Source of the DNA: Apophysomyces variabilis
Taxonomy: Eukaryota; Mucoromycota; Mucoromycetes; Mucorales; Mucoraceae
Direction: 5' to 3'
NCBI GenBank assembly: GCA_002749535.1
Contig: MZZL01000076.1
Location: 253,532-317,531 of the forward strand
DNA: 64,000 bases
Both the position numbers and the translations under genes were made by a program. How positions within the stretch are numbered: position 1 is the first letter of the stretch; each line of letters starts with the position of its first letter. Shown in pieces: positions 22,976-35,013 of the stretch. A model generated the notes under the pieces. It was not told the DNA's origin, did not search any database, and saw only the letters and a list, made by a program, of their open reading frames with translations.

Positions 22976-25900
22976 GGACCAAAACAAAGCAAAATGCCGT
23001 TGGAACTAACTTGTTAATCTTCGGACATAGGAGTTGCTGCCTGGGAAGCCAAATGAGGATATCGGAGTGTATTTGAGGCAGAAACTTGTGGATTAATACG
23101 TTGAAAGCCATGTGCATTGCACATTTATCATTGGAAATTACCATCCGCAATAAAAGTTGGCGAGCTCGCGTTCAGGTTACTTTTAAGTAACTCTTCATTT
23201 TTCATACGATATCAACCAATTTCGCCATTATCTTCTTTCAAATCGTGCCAGCTTTTAGTGCGTGAGCAGACCCATAAGTTTCTAGCACATCGTGACTGGA
23301 TTGGATACTGAATTTTTAAGGAAACAATAGATCAAGGCAAAGTTGTGAATTGTCTTTTCCTTCAAAACCTTCCCTTATCAAGACTAATCACAGTACCCGC
23401 GGTATAACGAACCCTCTTTTGTTTGAAAATTTGGAATTTGTTTCTTAGGAACGGCCCAAGCCCTCACCCGAAAAACATATCGTAAGATATTCGCTTTCAG
23501 TCGAAGCATGACAAAAGATAATGCATAACATGGCGCACTTGCAGCGTGCATAAGTAGCCAGAAGCTATCTGTCTCTGTCTCCCTGCCTCTCCCTCTCAGT
23601 GTTTTATTACAAAATGTTGCCTCCACTACAATGGATCAGAAACCTGCAGCAAAGCAAGGGTTCAGTAAAAGTGTTCTTTTTGGCATGCCAACGGACTTAA
23701 CAAAGGGCGTTCGGATTTTAAGGAACGCCGAGCGTCTGATCATTGAAACTTCCTGTGATGATACATTGGGCTACAGAAGATAGCATTGCTTCTTGTTTAA
23801 AGGCCGAAAAGTCACACACACATTGGTCATTGCATACCTGCAACAAGATAAAACGCAAGAAATGGAGTGATGTCTTGGAATGTAGGAAAAAAAAATAGAA
23901 GAGGTTATCCTTTTTTGCTTTCAGGGCCGTCGAAGAATGTATATCAAAGATTCGCCGGATAAATATTGCCAAGGTTTTATTCGTTTGTTCTAGTTGACAG
24001 TACACTATATTGTGCTACCTTTACAAAACAAACAAACAAACAAACAACAAACGGTGTCTTTTTGAACATCTTGTCTCTGGGTCCCTTCCTTTCTCTCTTT
24101 CGTTCTTCCTCCCTTCACTTGATTTATATCGCAAAAGAAAAAGGAATGAAAACAATATGTGTATATGTTGGTAAGAGTATCAAAAGAGAAAAAAAAAGGT
24201 GTACATATTAGAAAAGTAGCCAAAGCGCCAACCTGCATGAAAACCATATCGAGTGCTAGGGCCGATCTACTATTCTCGGTAACAAACAGAACGTTTCTTT
24301 TTTTGTTTGACCATCGAGCTGTAGTCCAGCTCATGATGCGCCCAAACAACTTTTTTTCTTTTTTTTTTTTTTGTTCTTTGCAGTATAGGGAAAATGCATC
24401 AATTAAGCCTGCATTTTCACACCAACGCTAATTTTATTATAGGTTTTTATATACTCTTCCTATGCATCAAAGCAAGATGCGATCCGGGAATTCATCGTTC
24501 AAGGACACAATGAAGCCAAAAAGTTGTTTCTTTGTGGTACCGATTGGCATCTGTATTCCATAAAGAATGAGAAGTCGCACGCAAGTTGGCATGACATTCC
24601 GTGAAGCTGATAGGTCCGCAACTGTCAGACCAAAAGATGCAATGGGCTATCCGTTTAAACAAATCAAACGCCTTTTTTTTGTTTATTCTCAATGTGCCTC
24701 TAGGAGAGTAAGTGATTGAAATGAGCGAGCCATAAAGAGACTGAGAGAAGCCGATTGTGTTTCATCCATTCTTTTCATGAAATCCAGAGCTTCTTTTTTT
24801 TTTTTTTTAACTTCCATGGCACACACAGATATTATACGTGATCTTCCGTTGTATCTATGCTTTTTAATGTCATTTGCATTAGAGAACAGAAATATCTTCA
24901 ATTATTTATCATAGAATAGGCGTCTCTTTTTCTTCTCATTTTTTTTTTCGGTCAGCCAAGAGAACTTAGAGTTTAGCTTTATCAGCCATTTTTTGGGTCT
25001 TCACCCATTTTCAACTCCGTCAGCTAGCCAATTTCAGATACCGGAGCTCACCTGCTTCCATTGTTGTTGTCATCGTTCATCTCCGCTTTCTTTTTGTGCT
25101 CGGCTCAAACAAAAAAAAATAGCAGCATTAGACAAAAAGTCGACAGTCGTAAAAATTTGTAGTAATTCTAGCTCACATTGCTAGATATCACGCCATTCAA
25201 TTTTCCAAGTCTTGTAAAATATACGATGATACCTTGTAATTCTTTGCGCCCCTTTGAACACTTGATAGGCTTCGTTTACAAGCTCTTAGCCATGAATTGT
25301 TCTTATCTATGGGCGAAAATACCTCACATCGAAACCTTGTCCTTATCAAATCGATTTAGAAAACGAATATCGAATATATATAACGGTGGATCCATTCACC
25401 TCGAATCAAAAATGAATTCTCTTTTCTTTTTGTTCTTCTCTCTGCTTATTGTTGTTTTTCCTTGCTACTATAGCTATTGAATTGGAACATCACATGCCGT
25501 TCCCAGCCATAGGGACATCATTTCTCATGTCCAAATCATTTTAGTCTTATTATTGCCAAGTCGTTTGTGCCTTGTATCTTTCGTGTTTTTTTTTGGAGAG
25601 AAATGACGATGGTCTATCCAACAGCCCATTTTTTGCTTTCTTTAACTTCATGATACTTTCAATGGGGTTTTTCTGATCGAGGGTCAAAGTTATTAAACAA
25701 TGAGAGTTTTAAATCCTTTCTAATTCTTACCATGCCTAAAAGGAAATAGTGAAGTTCTTTTGGCGTGTGTATCCTTGGATTCACTCTCCGAGAAATTTCG
25801 ACAGCTTTTTTGAACCAAACCGAAAATCAGAACGTCTTTTCTTATTGTAAAAAAAAAAGAAAAAAGGATAAAGTTACCGGCCAACTCCGCTCCGAATCCT

Positions 25901-27251
25901 CTTGTGTTACGTCGTCCCACTGCTTAAAACGACGATCATGGCCACATTTTCTCCAAATCACTTGATCGAACCCCATGCACAATGACGCAAAGCCTGCCAG
26001 ATGCTTTAAACCTTGCCCTTGTGTCCGACTTCATTTCCCGCATAAGCTGACAAACCTAAAGTGTTCACTCTCTTTATCTATGTCTCTATGCGCTATGTCC
26101 ATCTCACCTTAAGATCTCTTGCCTATTTTCTACCATTAGTACGCTATCCTAGTCTTATAGAAGATACATTGATAATATACCAGGGTCAAGTCATAGAAAT
26201 CAGGATGAATTGGAAACATTTTCTTCATTGCACTTGCCTTATCACCTGATAATGCGCAGAAGAAGAAAAAAAAAGGGGAAAAAGTTTACAATGAAAGGAA
26301 TCATCCATTATCACGATTGTGTGTCCCAGTATTTTTTTTCTCTCACTCTCACAGAGATAACCAAAGTATACACTCAATGTATACTTTTTTGCAATCACTC
26401 ATGGAAAAAAGGATGTTGTAAAGGCACAACAAAGAAAAAGGAGAGTGTAAGAGCAAATGATGTAACCCAAGGTCATCTGCATTGTTTTCTCACACATTTC
26501 TCTTTCTGTCTGTCTTTTTTCTCTCTATTGCTGTTTCTCTTTCCTCTCTATCAGCTGCACCTGATGCATGTAACTTATTTTATCCTATACTTCAAAGGGA
26601 GAAGGCTATACGGCTACATGAAACATTGATGCATGAAATCCAAGTCGATACACACAGTACTTTAAACCTTCTTTTTTTTGGTTGCCAATTAGCCCAACTT
26701 AGTAAGGTGATGTACACATTCACTTATCAAAAACTTCCTTTGGCGTAGAGAACCAAATCAGAAGTAAAAAAAAAAGACGAATGACCTTTTGGATAATAAT
26801 AAAAAACTGGATACTATATGTGGTAATCCAGACTTTTTTGCGCAGCCCATTGTTTGATGTTTTTTTCCCGTTTTCTTGTCTTACAAACCTAAGATCATGA
26901 ATCATTATTGTTATCGTCATCCCTCGCTAAAATTAAAGAACAGTAAGGAAAGGGTTATTAAATCGCTTCCTTTTGCGGATAAGTGAACATGGGCATACAA
27001 CTCAATTGCTTATTGGCTTGTGTTCATAATTCTTTTTTTACTGTACAATCTTATGAAATTTTTTGTTATTTTCCTTTTTCCGTAAGGGAGGGGAAAGGGG
27101 GGAAATGGTGGGGCAAGATAGTGAGAGAGACAGAGAGAAAGAGTGGGTATCTTATATACGATTGTTTTGTGAATTTTAAAAACAAAAAGAAAGAAAAAAA
27201 TAGAAACAAAAGAATAGATGGTAATAGACAAGAAAACGAAGGTAAGAGATT

Positions 27252-28309
27252 TCAATTAGGCCAATTGGGACCTAGCCAGCCAAGTTGACCAAAGGCGGTC
27301 CAAAGAGCACTTGTTTTGTTGACGTCCACTCGACATAGTTTTTGAGCATCTGACTTTCTAAATGGAGTGGACGTAAGGTCATATTGTTGAGCAGCACGAA
27401 TAAGGACACGTTTGCAGCGTAGATATTGCACTGGTGTCAATCGAAGGGTAGAAGCAATGGTTACTTCCACTGGATGAAGTCGATCAAAATAAGGTAAATC
27501 ATGAATCATAAGAGGAGCACCTGGAAAATGTACAGAGACAGAGATAAGTACGCCATGTTGGAAAATTTTTATCTTGTGATATTTTTTTTTTGCCTTTTCT
27601 TGTTACCTTTCCAAAAGACCTTGACAGGCACTTGATCCAAATGGGCCTGATTAGGAATCCAGGCATGCGGATAATGTGTAGTATCATCCGAATCAATGTC
27701 AATACTGTCAAATGCAGCAGCACTATCGGTCTTGTCTTTCTTTTGTGTTGTTGGCGATTTTGAAACGCGAGACTTGGCCTTATCGGTCACGGTCTTGTCG
27801 GACATGATTCGTCTTCTTTTTCTGGATTGCTGTGAAACATCCTTGTTCAACCTCGCACAAACAGGGCGACAACGACTTCCGCTTCCATCCTCGATCTCCG
27901 GTCGTCGTTGCTGTTGGTGATCCTTTTTTCTCAGTTGGCTTGTCAAAGCCTCGTAGACATCCAATTGAAACACTTGCTCCGAGCTATGGATAGCAGCATG
28001 TTTTTCTGGCCGGAGAAAATGAACCATTTGTGCATAGGATTCAATGAATTGCTTGTTCCTCTTGCTGAATGGGACAACCAAAAGTCGATCCACCGTTGCG
28101 GTCGTTGTGTTAGGTTGCCATGACGCCGAGGAAGGCGCCGTCTTGGCCTCCGTAGGCGTCAATGGTGGCGATAACAACGAAGACGTGTTTCCATGGGGGA
28201 AACAAGCCTCATCATGGCCATGATCATGATCATCACCATGTCTCTTTTTCGATGTTTGTTCTTGCATGATTCGCAAAGTCTTGTGGGAAGATTCAGTAGC
28301 CATTGTCAT
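27252..28309 (-). CDS. SWIRM-domain protein
   Basis: Two exons (28309-27607, 27520-27252; 86-nt intron, GTAACA...TTCCAG) give 323 residues. The C-terminal 90 residues form a SWIRM domain: FWKGAPLMIHDLPYFDRLHP, TIASTLRLTPVQYLRCKRVL, and a closing helix with KTSALWTAFGQLGWLGP. The N-terminal two thirds is low complexity, with a His/Asp cluster and two basic patches (SRKRRRIM; KAKSRVSKS) that may act as nuclear localisation signals. SWIRM domains bind nucleosomal DNA or histones in chromatin complexes; fungal proteins with a lone C-terminal SWIRM domain (Fun19/YOR338W, Laf1/Laf2) are the closest type known to me. The ATG at 28309 is the first in frame; 28303 is an alternative. Confidence 0.78.
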
Positions 28310-28882
28310 TTTTTTAATTGTTGTATAAGTAGTTATAGTAAAAGTATGTTCAGATAAGGTCAACCTTCAGGGGGAGAGTGTATATGTTTTTTTTCAGGAG
28401 GTGTTGTTGTTTGTGTGAAACAAAGAAAAGGGAAAGCGCAAAAGAAGGAAGAAAAAAAACCAGAGCAAAAAGAAAAGAGGAAATAAAGAAGAAAAAAAAG
28501 AAACTTGAAGATCGCACCTTAAAAATTGGAAGACGACTGTTACTCTTCGTCTTCATGCATCAGCCGGAACCTACCCGATACGCTTTCGGAGCAAGAAAAA
28601 AAAAGGACTTTGGGTTATAGGGCTTTTAAGAGTGTGGATCATCCATCGCCTGCTTTCAACTGTTCGAACAATGATCACGCCGTCTTTTTTTTTAACTCTC
28701 TTGCTCACTCACTCACTCTCTAACTCACTCCTCGTATGTGCAACAAAAACAAAACTCTAAACTCTTTTTATTTGCTTGCTGTTGCTGTTTTTTTTTACAA
28801 TGCATGCAATACGAAAAGACAAAGACGTCATTTTATCCAGCCAAATGTTCGTTCCTGTCGTTTCCACTGTTTATTTTCTAAC

Positions 28883-31800
28883 TCAGTTTGTAACATGACT
28901 CAGATCACAGGGACAGGTTAATACTGACTTGGCGTTCCTCATATGGGGCCTGCCCCATTTACGCACTCTTCCCCGTCGATCTGTCGTAAGTAGGTAATGT
29001 TCTTTAAATACAATATCCATGCATGGATCTTCATGAATGGTTTGGACAGAGATGGGTTGTAGAAATGGAACCTCTGTCTTCTTCAATGGAGGATGTATGG
29101 ATGGCAACCCAGCATGAATCATGTTGTCACATTCACCGGCTGTGGTTTCGATGGATGGATCAACTAACCCCGCTGGCAATGTGGACTGTTTACGAAAGCG
29201 CCGAAAGGTTGAGCCAGCCACATCATCGGATAAGCCAAACATGCGAAACCGCCATCGTTCCTTCCTCGTTTCACTATGAAGGGGAGCAGACGGAGCGACG
29301 GTGCTCTTTGTATTTATTTTTGATAGCGTGGATAACCTCCGGGATTTCTTGGATGGAAAAGAAGAAAAATAGATTAATTACAAACTTTGCCCCTCTGACT
29401 TTTTATTTATCTTACATGTTTGGGTCGATGTAACGCGCTGACAGAAAAATCCCACATGATGAGGTTGCAATCTTCGCCGACACTTGAAAACCGATACACC
29501 TTCTCATCACACCGCCATGGGTCAAAAGCGACACCCGTTACCTAAAGAATATATAGAGTTCAATGTACAGCTTCGGCGGTTGTACAAACTGTAAACTTTA
29601 GTTACCCATGATTTATGACCCTGACACCTGGCCACTATCCTCTGTTCTTGGAATGACCAAATGGTTACAAGATCGTCTTGTCCTCCAGTCTAACATTGAA
29701 TTGAAAAAAATAAAAAAATTTAGGCTGAAACATTTCAGTAGATGCTGTGCACCTACCAACAAGTATTTCCCGTCTGGACTCCATGCAACGCATTGCAAGT
29801 TGCCATAATAACAACCAAATACAGCACAGATCCTAAAACGCCAAAAAAGAAATTCATCACTCAATCATTGCCAAACTCCTTTTTTTTGCCCATTCAACTT
29901 ACTTCTCCTTGGTATGATCAATAATGCGGAGATAACCATCCTTACCGACCGTTGCAATGTGTAACCCATCTGGCGAAAAAGCAAAAGCTTACAACCAAAA
30001 ACCCGTTCGATTTAATTACACACTAGATAAAGAAAAAACAAGTCTCTGCACTTCTTTGTTTACCTGCAACACCTTTTGCACTGACACGCCAATGAGAAAC
30101 GGGATTGTGCCTCGTATGCTTTTGCGGTTTCGTTACTTCAAACCTAACATAAAAAAAATTCGGTAATATACACAATCAGGAAAAACGGCACAGGATCCCG
30201 AGCCATGTAAACAATACAAACTGTGCTTCATTCCAACTATGCAGCAGTGGCGATGATGTAAATGGTTGGTCATCATGCTCCTTATCCAGTATCATCATGG
30301 AACCATCGCTAAAAGATGCCATGAAAAGATCTTCGGAACCTGGCATCCATTTCACCATAGTTACACTGGCATTTTTCATTACACCCTAAAGAATTCGTTT
30401 CAGATCTCGCTTTCCTGGGTTTTTTTTCCTTTTTTTTTCCTTACATTTTTGTTTATCCGGGAATAGCGATGACTTAAAGGGTCATACCAGAGACAGTCTC
30501 CAGAAGAAAAGCCAATAATGACGTCCATGTTTCCCATTGCTGTATTTACATCATGACATGTTGGATGTGCTTTTGCGAACGTTATGCGGGCAAGTGGCTC
30601 CTACAAAAAAAATTGGCCGTGCGTGCTTAATAGCGCATGACGACCTAAAACGATATTGCGAAATAGTAATATTTACCTTTGGACAACTGTTGGTGTTCAT
30701 CCAAACAAAAGACATCCCCACATTGAAAAATACGGATTCTTCTTCAATTGCTTTGCCGAGAGTCAAACTTTCGAATTGATCATGTAGAAAAACCCTTTCT
30801 ATCAAACTGGACTTGCATTTGGCTAAACTATTCTTTGGTTTCCGTGAACGATGAGATGCATGATGTCGATGGCTGCGACTGAACAAGGATGAAAAGGACC
30901 CAACACTACTATTTCCTCCAGGCGAAGAAGATAAATCCTCACGTCGACTTTCAACAGATAAAGAGGGCATGAGCTGATTGCCTTGATATGATCCATTGTT
31001 GTTCAGAGTGTGAGACAGTGAGGAGGCCAGATGGGCATGGAAGTCGTGACTGAAAACAGAATGGTTGGAATTCGTATTTTGTAGATGGAATGATATATCA
31101 CGCAAGTCATCATCATCAGCAGGAGGTGAGGACAGCGACGAGGAGGATGAGGAAGATGAATTGTTGTTGCTGGCTTTTTTTGGCTTTGGTATAGGTAATG
31201 CCTCGGATTGGATGATATGTATTCCAGGTACATGGCCGTTCGTCTGAGTTTCACTCAGCTTGACAAAAGGAGGTGGGCCATCGTCCTGACCATGCGCTTC
31301 CGATGTAGAGGATGAAGTGGAAGAAGGCTGTGTATCAGGTCCTAACGATCCGTAGGTGGTTTCTTTAAAATGCGAATGGGTAATAGTAGCATGCGTGCCG
31401 GTAGCAAAGTGTGGCACGATAGTCTTTATAAATATGTCTTCTAAAATATTATATACACCTTCTGGCGCACATATTTTGTTGTTGACAGGATCTGTGTTAG
31501 ACGGTGGGTAGGGTCGTAATAACTTGGTCGAGAGCGATGGCGAATGGGATGAATTACTAGTAGTAGTGCGACTGCCGTTTCGTGAAAGGCTATTTAACAC
31601 CGCGGTCTAAATCAGAAAAAGAAGAAGGGAATTGCTTGGTCAATCAAAAAAAAGAGAAGAACAAGAACTGATGGAATGTAGAAAAACTAAAAGCAAAAGT
31701 TCACACACACAAAAGAAGAACAACAGGACATAAAACGAACCCATTTTTACCCGACATGTTGCACGCCCTGAAGCTAAAATATAAAACATGCATCGCATCG

Positions 31801-32008
31801 CAACGAACAGGATGTCGCGGGCGATCATAGATCACTCACCGTTTGAAGGTAGTTGTCCATACGTTCACTCGGCAATCGCAAAGACACAGTGTTAGGTTTT
31901 TTGTTTTCTGATGGTTGCGTTGCCTTAAATTAGGAAAGTTATAGAAAAGAAGGAGAGTTCGAGTCAATCAATTGCGAAGTTTGCCGTGTGACTTTAAAAA
32001 GGTACCAT
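28883..32008 (-). CDS. creC: WD-repeat protein of the CreC/WDR20 family
   Basis: Exons 31923-31840, 31606-30677, 30600-30445, 30385-30222, 30143-30064, 29987-29903, 29832-29757, 29689-29606, 29541-29416 and 29347-28883 join in frame. With a possible ATG-only first exon (32008-32006, followed by GTACC) the product is 750 residues. Family marks are [70 protein letters not shown], then [20 protein letters not shown] and [20 protein letters not shown], the WD40 blades of CreC/WDR20. The N-terminal 310 residues are Ser/Asn-rich and poorly conserved. In Aspergillus CreC stabilises the deubiquitinase CreB in carbon catabolite repression; human WDR20 activates USP12/USP46. That role is inferred. The start codon is the weakest part of the model. 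Confidence 0.83.
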
Positions 32009-34662
32009 TCACTTCGTTTCCTTTTTCGCTTGCAATTCATCACATAGCAACGTGGCGCGTGCAGCGTTACACGAAATTCGGTTCTCAACAGACAACATTC
32101 TGCGCTTCATTGCCAAGAAACTAGGCAAAAAACAAGTGTGTGCTCCCCCCCCCCAATTCTGTCGTTGCTCTTTAAACGATTGGAACGGATATCTCATCTA
32201 TTCCAAAAGATGAAAAGAAAAGCGGGGGATGCGGAAAATGATGATGTAGGGTATGAAATAGCCACCATGTGATTCAGTCCTATGAGTAAAGAGGGAACCC
32301 GGTAAATATCTATCCTTGATCTTCGCGTTTTAAGCCGATACTCGGGCGAACGACAAGGAAACCCTAAACAACACTCTATTCTGTTCGTTTTTCTGCTATC
32401 TTCGGCAATTTAGCGTTGAAAACCCGATTGCAACATGAAGCCACAATGTCGATTTAATAATCCATAGTGGGAGAAGATGCAACGGCTCAGAACCCCGAAC
32501 AGGGATCGTTCCCAAAGAGATCTTATGAAGCTTGCTAAGCTTATTGCTGATCATAATTGATAAAAAATAACTTAACAACTTGCTTTTTTTTACAATTGTG
32601 GTAGAAGCCAAGCAGAAATATATTGAATTCTCACCAAAAGGGAACTGCATCCTCATCGATAAACCTTACCAGACCTTGTTGGAAGGGCGCTCATTTCGAA
32701 CAAGCCCCAGTAAAAGAAAACTTAGCTGGGAAACAAAAAGTGAGGCTTGTTACACATCATGACACTTTTTTTTTTCGATCAGCTTTGCAAAACCTCCTGA
32801 TATCTATGTTGTATCAAACGGGGTGTTATTGGATTTACAAGGAAATTTAGACTCTTTTTCCAAAGTTTTTCTCTATTCGCTTCGAAGGAAGAACAGCTGA
32901 TTCTATTCAGCCGGATTTTGTTTCTCCCCAATATGGAAGAAAAGCTTAAATTTGGTTTACATTCCAGCAAACTTTATCGGATGGCGAATGTCGCAGTCAG
33001 GAGATATGCAATCCCAACATATATTCTGTTATGGTAAGCTGATGCTTCTCCTGTGATTGAACCCTCAGGGTCTTAAAAAATGAAACTTTTGTACGATAGT
33101 CTATCTGTTTATCCTGTCTTTCGCTTTATAAACCAATTTTAAAATAAACAATGATTAAAACCTATAAATATCTTTATCAACCCTGCAGCGTGAGAATCCT
33201 TGCCATCTAATGTATGTGTATCAATGTCCGAAGAATGCTCTGAATTACCAGCATAAAGACAAGACATACCAAACTAGCAAGATACCCTCAAATTAAGCCT
33301 TGATTGCGAATGAGAGAAGCAGGAAAAACAAAATCAAAGCAAACAGAGACCATGCGCATGTCTATTTAACTCGCCATTGTCAATGGTTTGTTTGGTGAAA
33401 TTTTACACTAGACAAAATAACAATGTTTTGCGGTGCATAGAGTATTGAAACATTAGTAAGGCTTTTTTGAGCTACGAATCATACAAGCGATAGAATACAC
33501 TAGCCCATACCAAAGTGTCCAATTAAGAAGAATTAGCAAGCAATATCTACAACCATAGAGTCACAAGAATCTGACAAGGGCTGATTGATTTCCATGTCTG
33601 CTGTTAAGGTGGACCGTATAGGAAGCGCTTTGAATTGCCCATAGATATCGTTACGGCAGGGAGGAATATCGCTGCAATATAGTGAGCTTTGTCAGGCGAT
33701 GCATACTTAAGACCTGAACCGTCTTTCTCTAGAGTAAACTTTCTTCAACAAAAGCATACAGCTTTTAATACGGACTTGAATGGCTAAAAGAAGAAAGGAA
33801 GTTATTGTGTAGTCGGAGCTACCCGAAACTCCTATTGAACAAGCAACGCCAGTTTTCCGTACTGAGCAATAACACCTTTCATATAGACGTGTCCATAACT
33901 GTTTTCCCACTTATGATTGAGTGCTTTGACATAGATATAAATTACAGTGTACATGGTATCGTTTTTTTTCATTGATAAAGAAAAGGGACCCTCAGTTGGG
34001 TAACTGGAAATTTTCCGAACTCAGTTAATTTCTATAACCCAACATGTCAACTGCAGATACCAACGGAAGTTACAGAAAGAGAACCTACACAAAAAGCTGA
34101 AGGCCCTTTCTTTCTTCTTTCTTCATTGTTTTTCTTTTTGTGGCCAAACAGTATGGGCCCACATCTTCCCAACTCACAAATTTACTTTGGTTTGGCTACA
34201 CATAATGCATCTTTTCCTTTTTCAAAGTTAAGACGGAGAGATATATATCTGATTAGTGTAGACAATGACTGTCTCTTTTGTTTCTGTTTTACATAACAGA
34301 CACAGATATTGTATTCTGTGGAACTTCGGTATGGTTTCATATAGCGGAGGAACAATCCTCAGTTGGTCCCACTTTTCCTTTTGTTTTGGACGCTTTTTGT
34401 TTTCCATTTTCTCTTTTTCCTTGTCTGGCTTATATTTAGGAAGGGCTGTGGGACAGTAAAGCTTTTGCATGTCACGGTTAGTCGATGTACCTGTCATACC
34501 GTTGTCATAGCTAGTATGCATTAATGATATCGGTCTTGTTTCTTTAATTAATTAAAAGATTACATCTAATACAGTATTACAAGATAAGGAATGTTTCTAA
34601 ATGACTAAACCCCTCCCCCCAAAAAAAAGTTCGCTTCGGAAAAAGGAGGGAGAAAAAAGCAG
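32009..34662. other. Intergenic, no gene supported
   Basis: 2.6 kb of AT-rich sequence. It includes a C-run at 32146-32155 and short ORFs with no protein-like composition. The part next to 32009 is probably the creC promoter and leader. Confidence 0.5.
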
Positions 34663-34974
34663 CTAGTATACTCTGTTTTTAAAGGCCATTACTAATTCGT
34701 CTTGATAACGCAAATGACATGATGAACTGCGGCATTGATAGAGACAGGTGTTATATTCAGCGTCGCAGGCTTGAATATCTGGAGGTGCATGTATCCAGGT
34801 GGCAGCTCCCGTGTAATTGGCGGTGTAATAACAATCATCTAAGCGATCGGCACAGGCGAGTTGGCAATCTGTAACGGAAAGCAACCGGAAATTCGTTATT
34901 GCCCAGGCAACTGTGGTGAGAACGGTCGCAAAAAACAAGCCAAACGCAACCGTTCTTTGTAATGCTGGCAGCAT
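34663..34974 (-). CDS. Small secreted cysteine-rich protein
   Basis: A single-exon frame of 103 codons starting at ATG 34974. Residues 1-25 form a signal-peptide-like segment (LFFATVLTTVAWA) with a plausible cleavage after AWA. The mature part of about 78 residues has seven cysteines (DCQL, ACADRL, DDCYY, QACD, NTCLYQC, SSCHL), one potential N-glycosylation site (NYT) and a basic C-terminus. Alternatively the hydrophobic segment is a membrane anchor. Family not recognised. Odd cysteine number leaves one unpaired or allows a dimer. There is no partner exon that would be required. Confidence 0.5.
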   Translation of the reverse strand: MLPALQRTVAFGLFFATVLTTVAWAITNFRLLSVTDCQLACADRLDDCYYTANYTGAATWIHAPPDIQACDAEYNTCLYQCRSSSCHLRYQDELVMAFKNRVY

Positions 34975-35013
34975 CGTTCTCTTCTTCTTCTTTTTCTGTG
35001 ACAGTAAAGACAA

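Larger units (their letters stand above)
20540..27251. other. 6.7-kb gene-poor region
   Basis: No complete gene could be supported on either strand. It contains homopolymer tracts, an (AAAC)n-type run near 24028-24047, a short inverted repeat at 21724-21802, and one coding-like remnant near 22745-22975. Unannotated long non-coding RNA or poorly conserved genes cannot be excluded. Confidence 0.5.

Noticed and set aside
28378..28620. Lys/Glu-rich plus-strand ORF upstream of the SWIRM gene
   Set aside because: Poly-purine leader of the minus-strand gene; low-complexity translation only.
31640..31828. 62-codon minus-strand ORF in the creC gene
   Set aside because: Lies inside the intron between exons 31923-31840 and 31606-30677, which have compatible phase without it.
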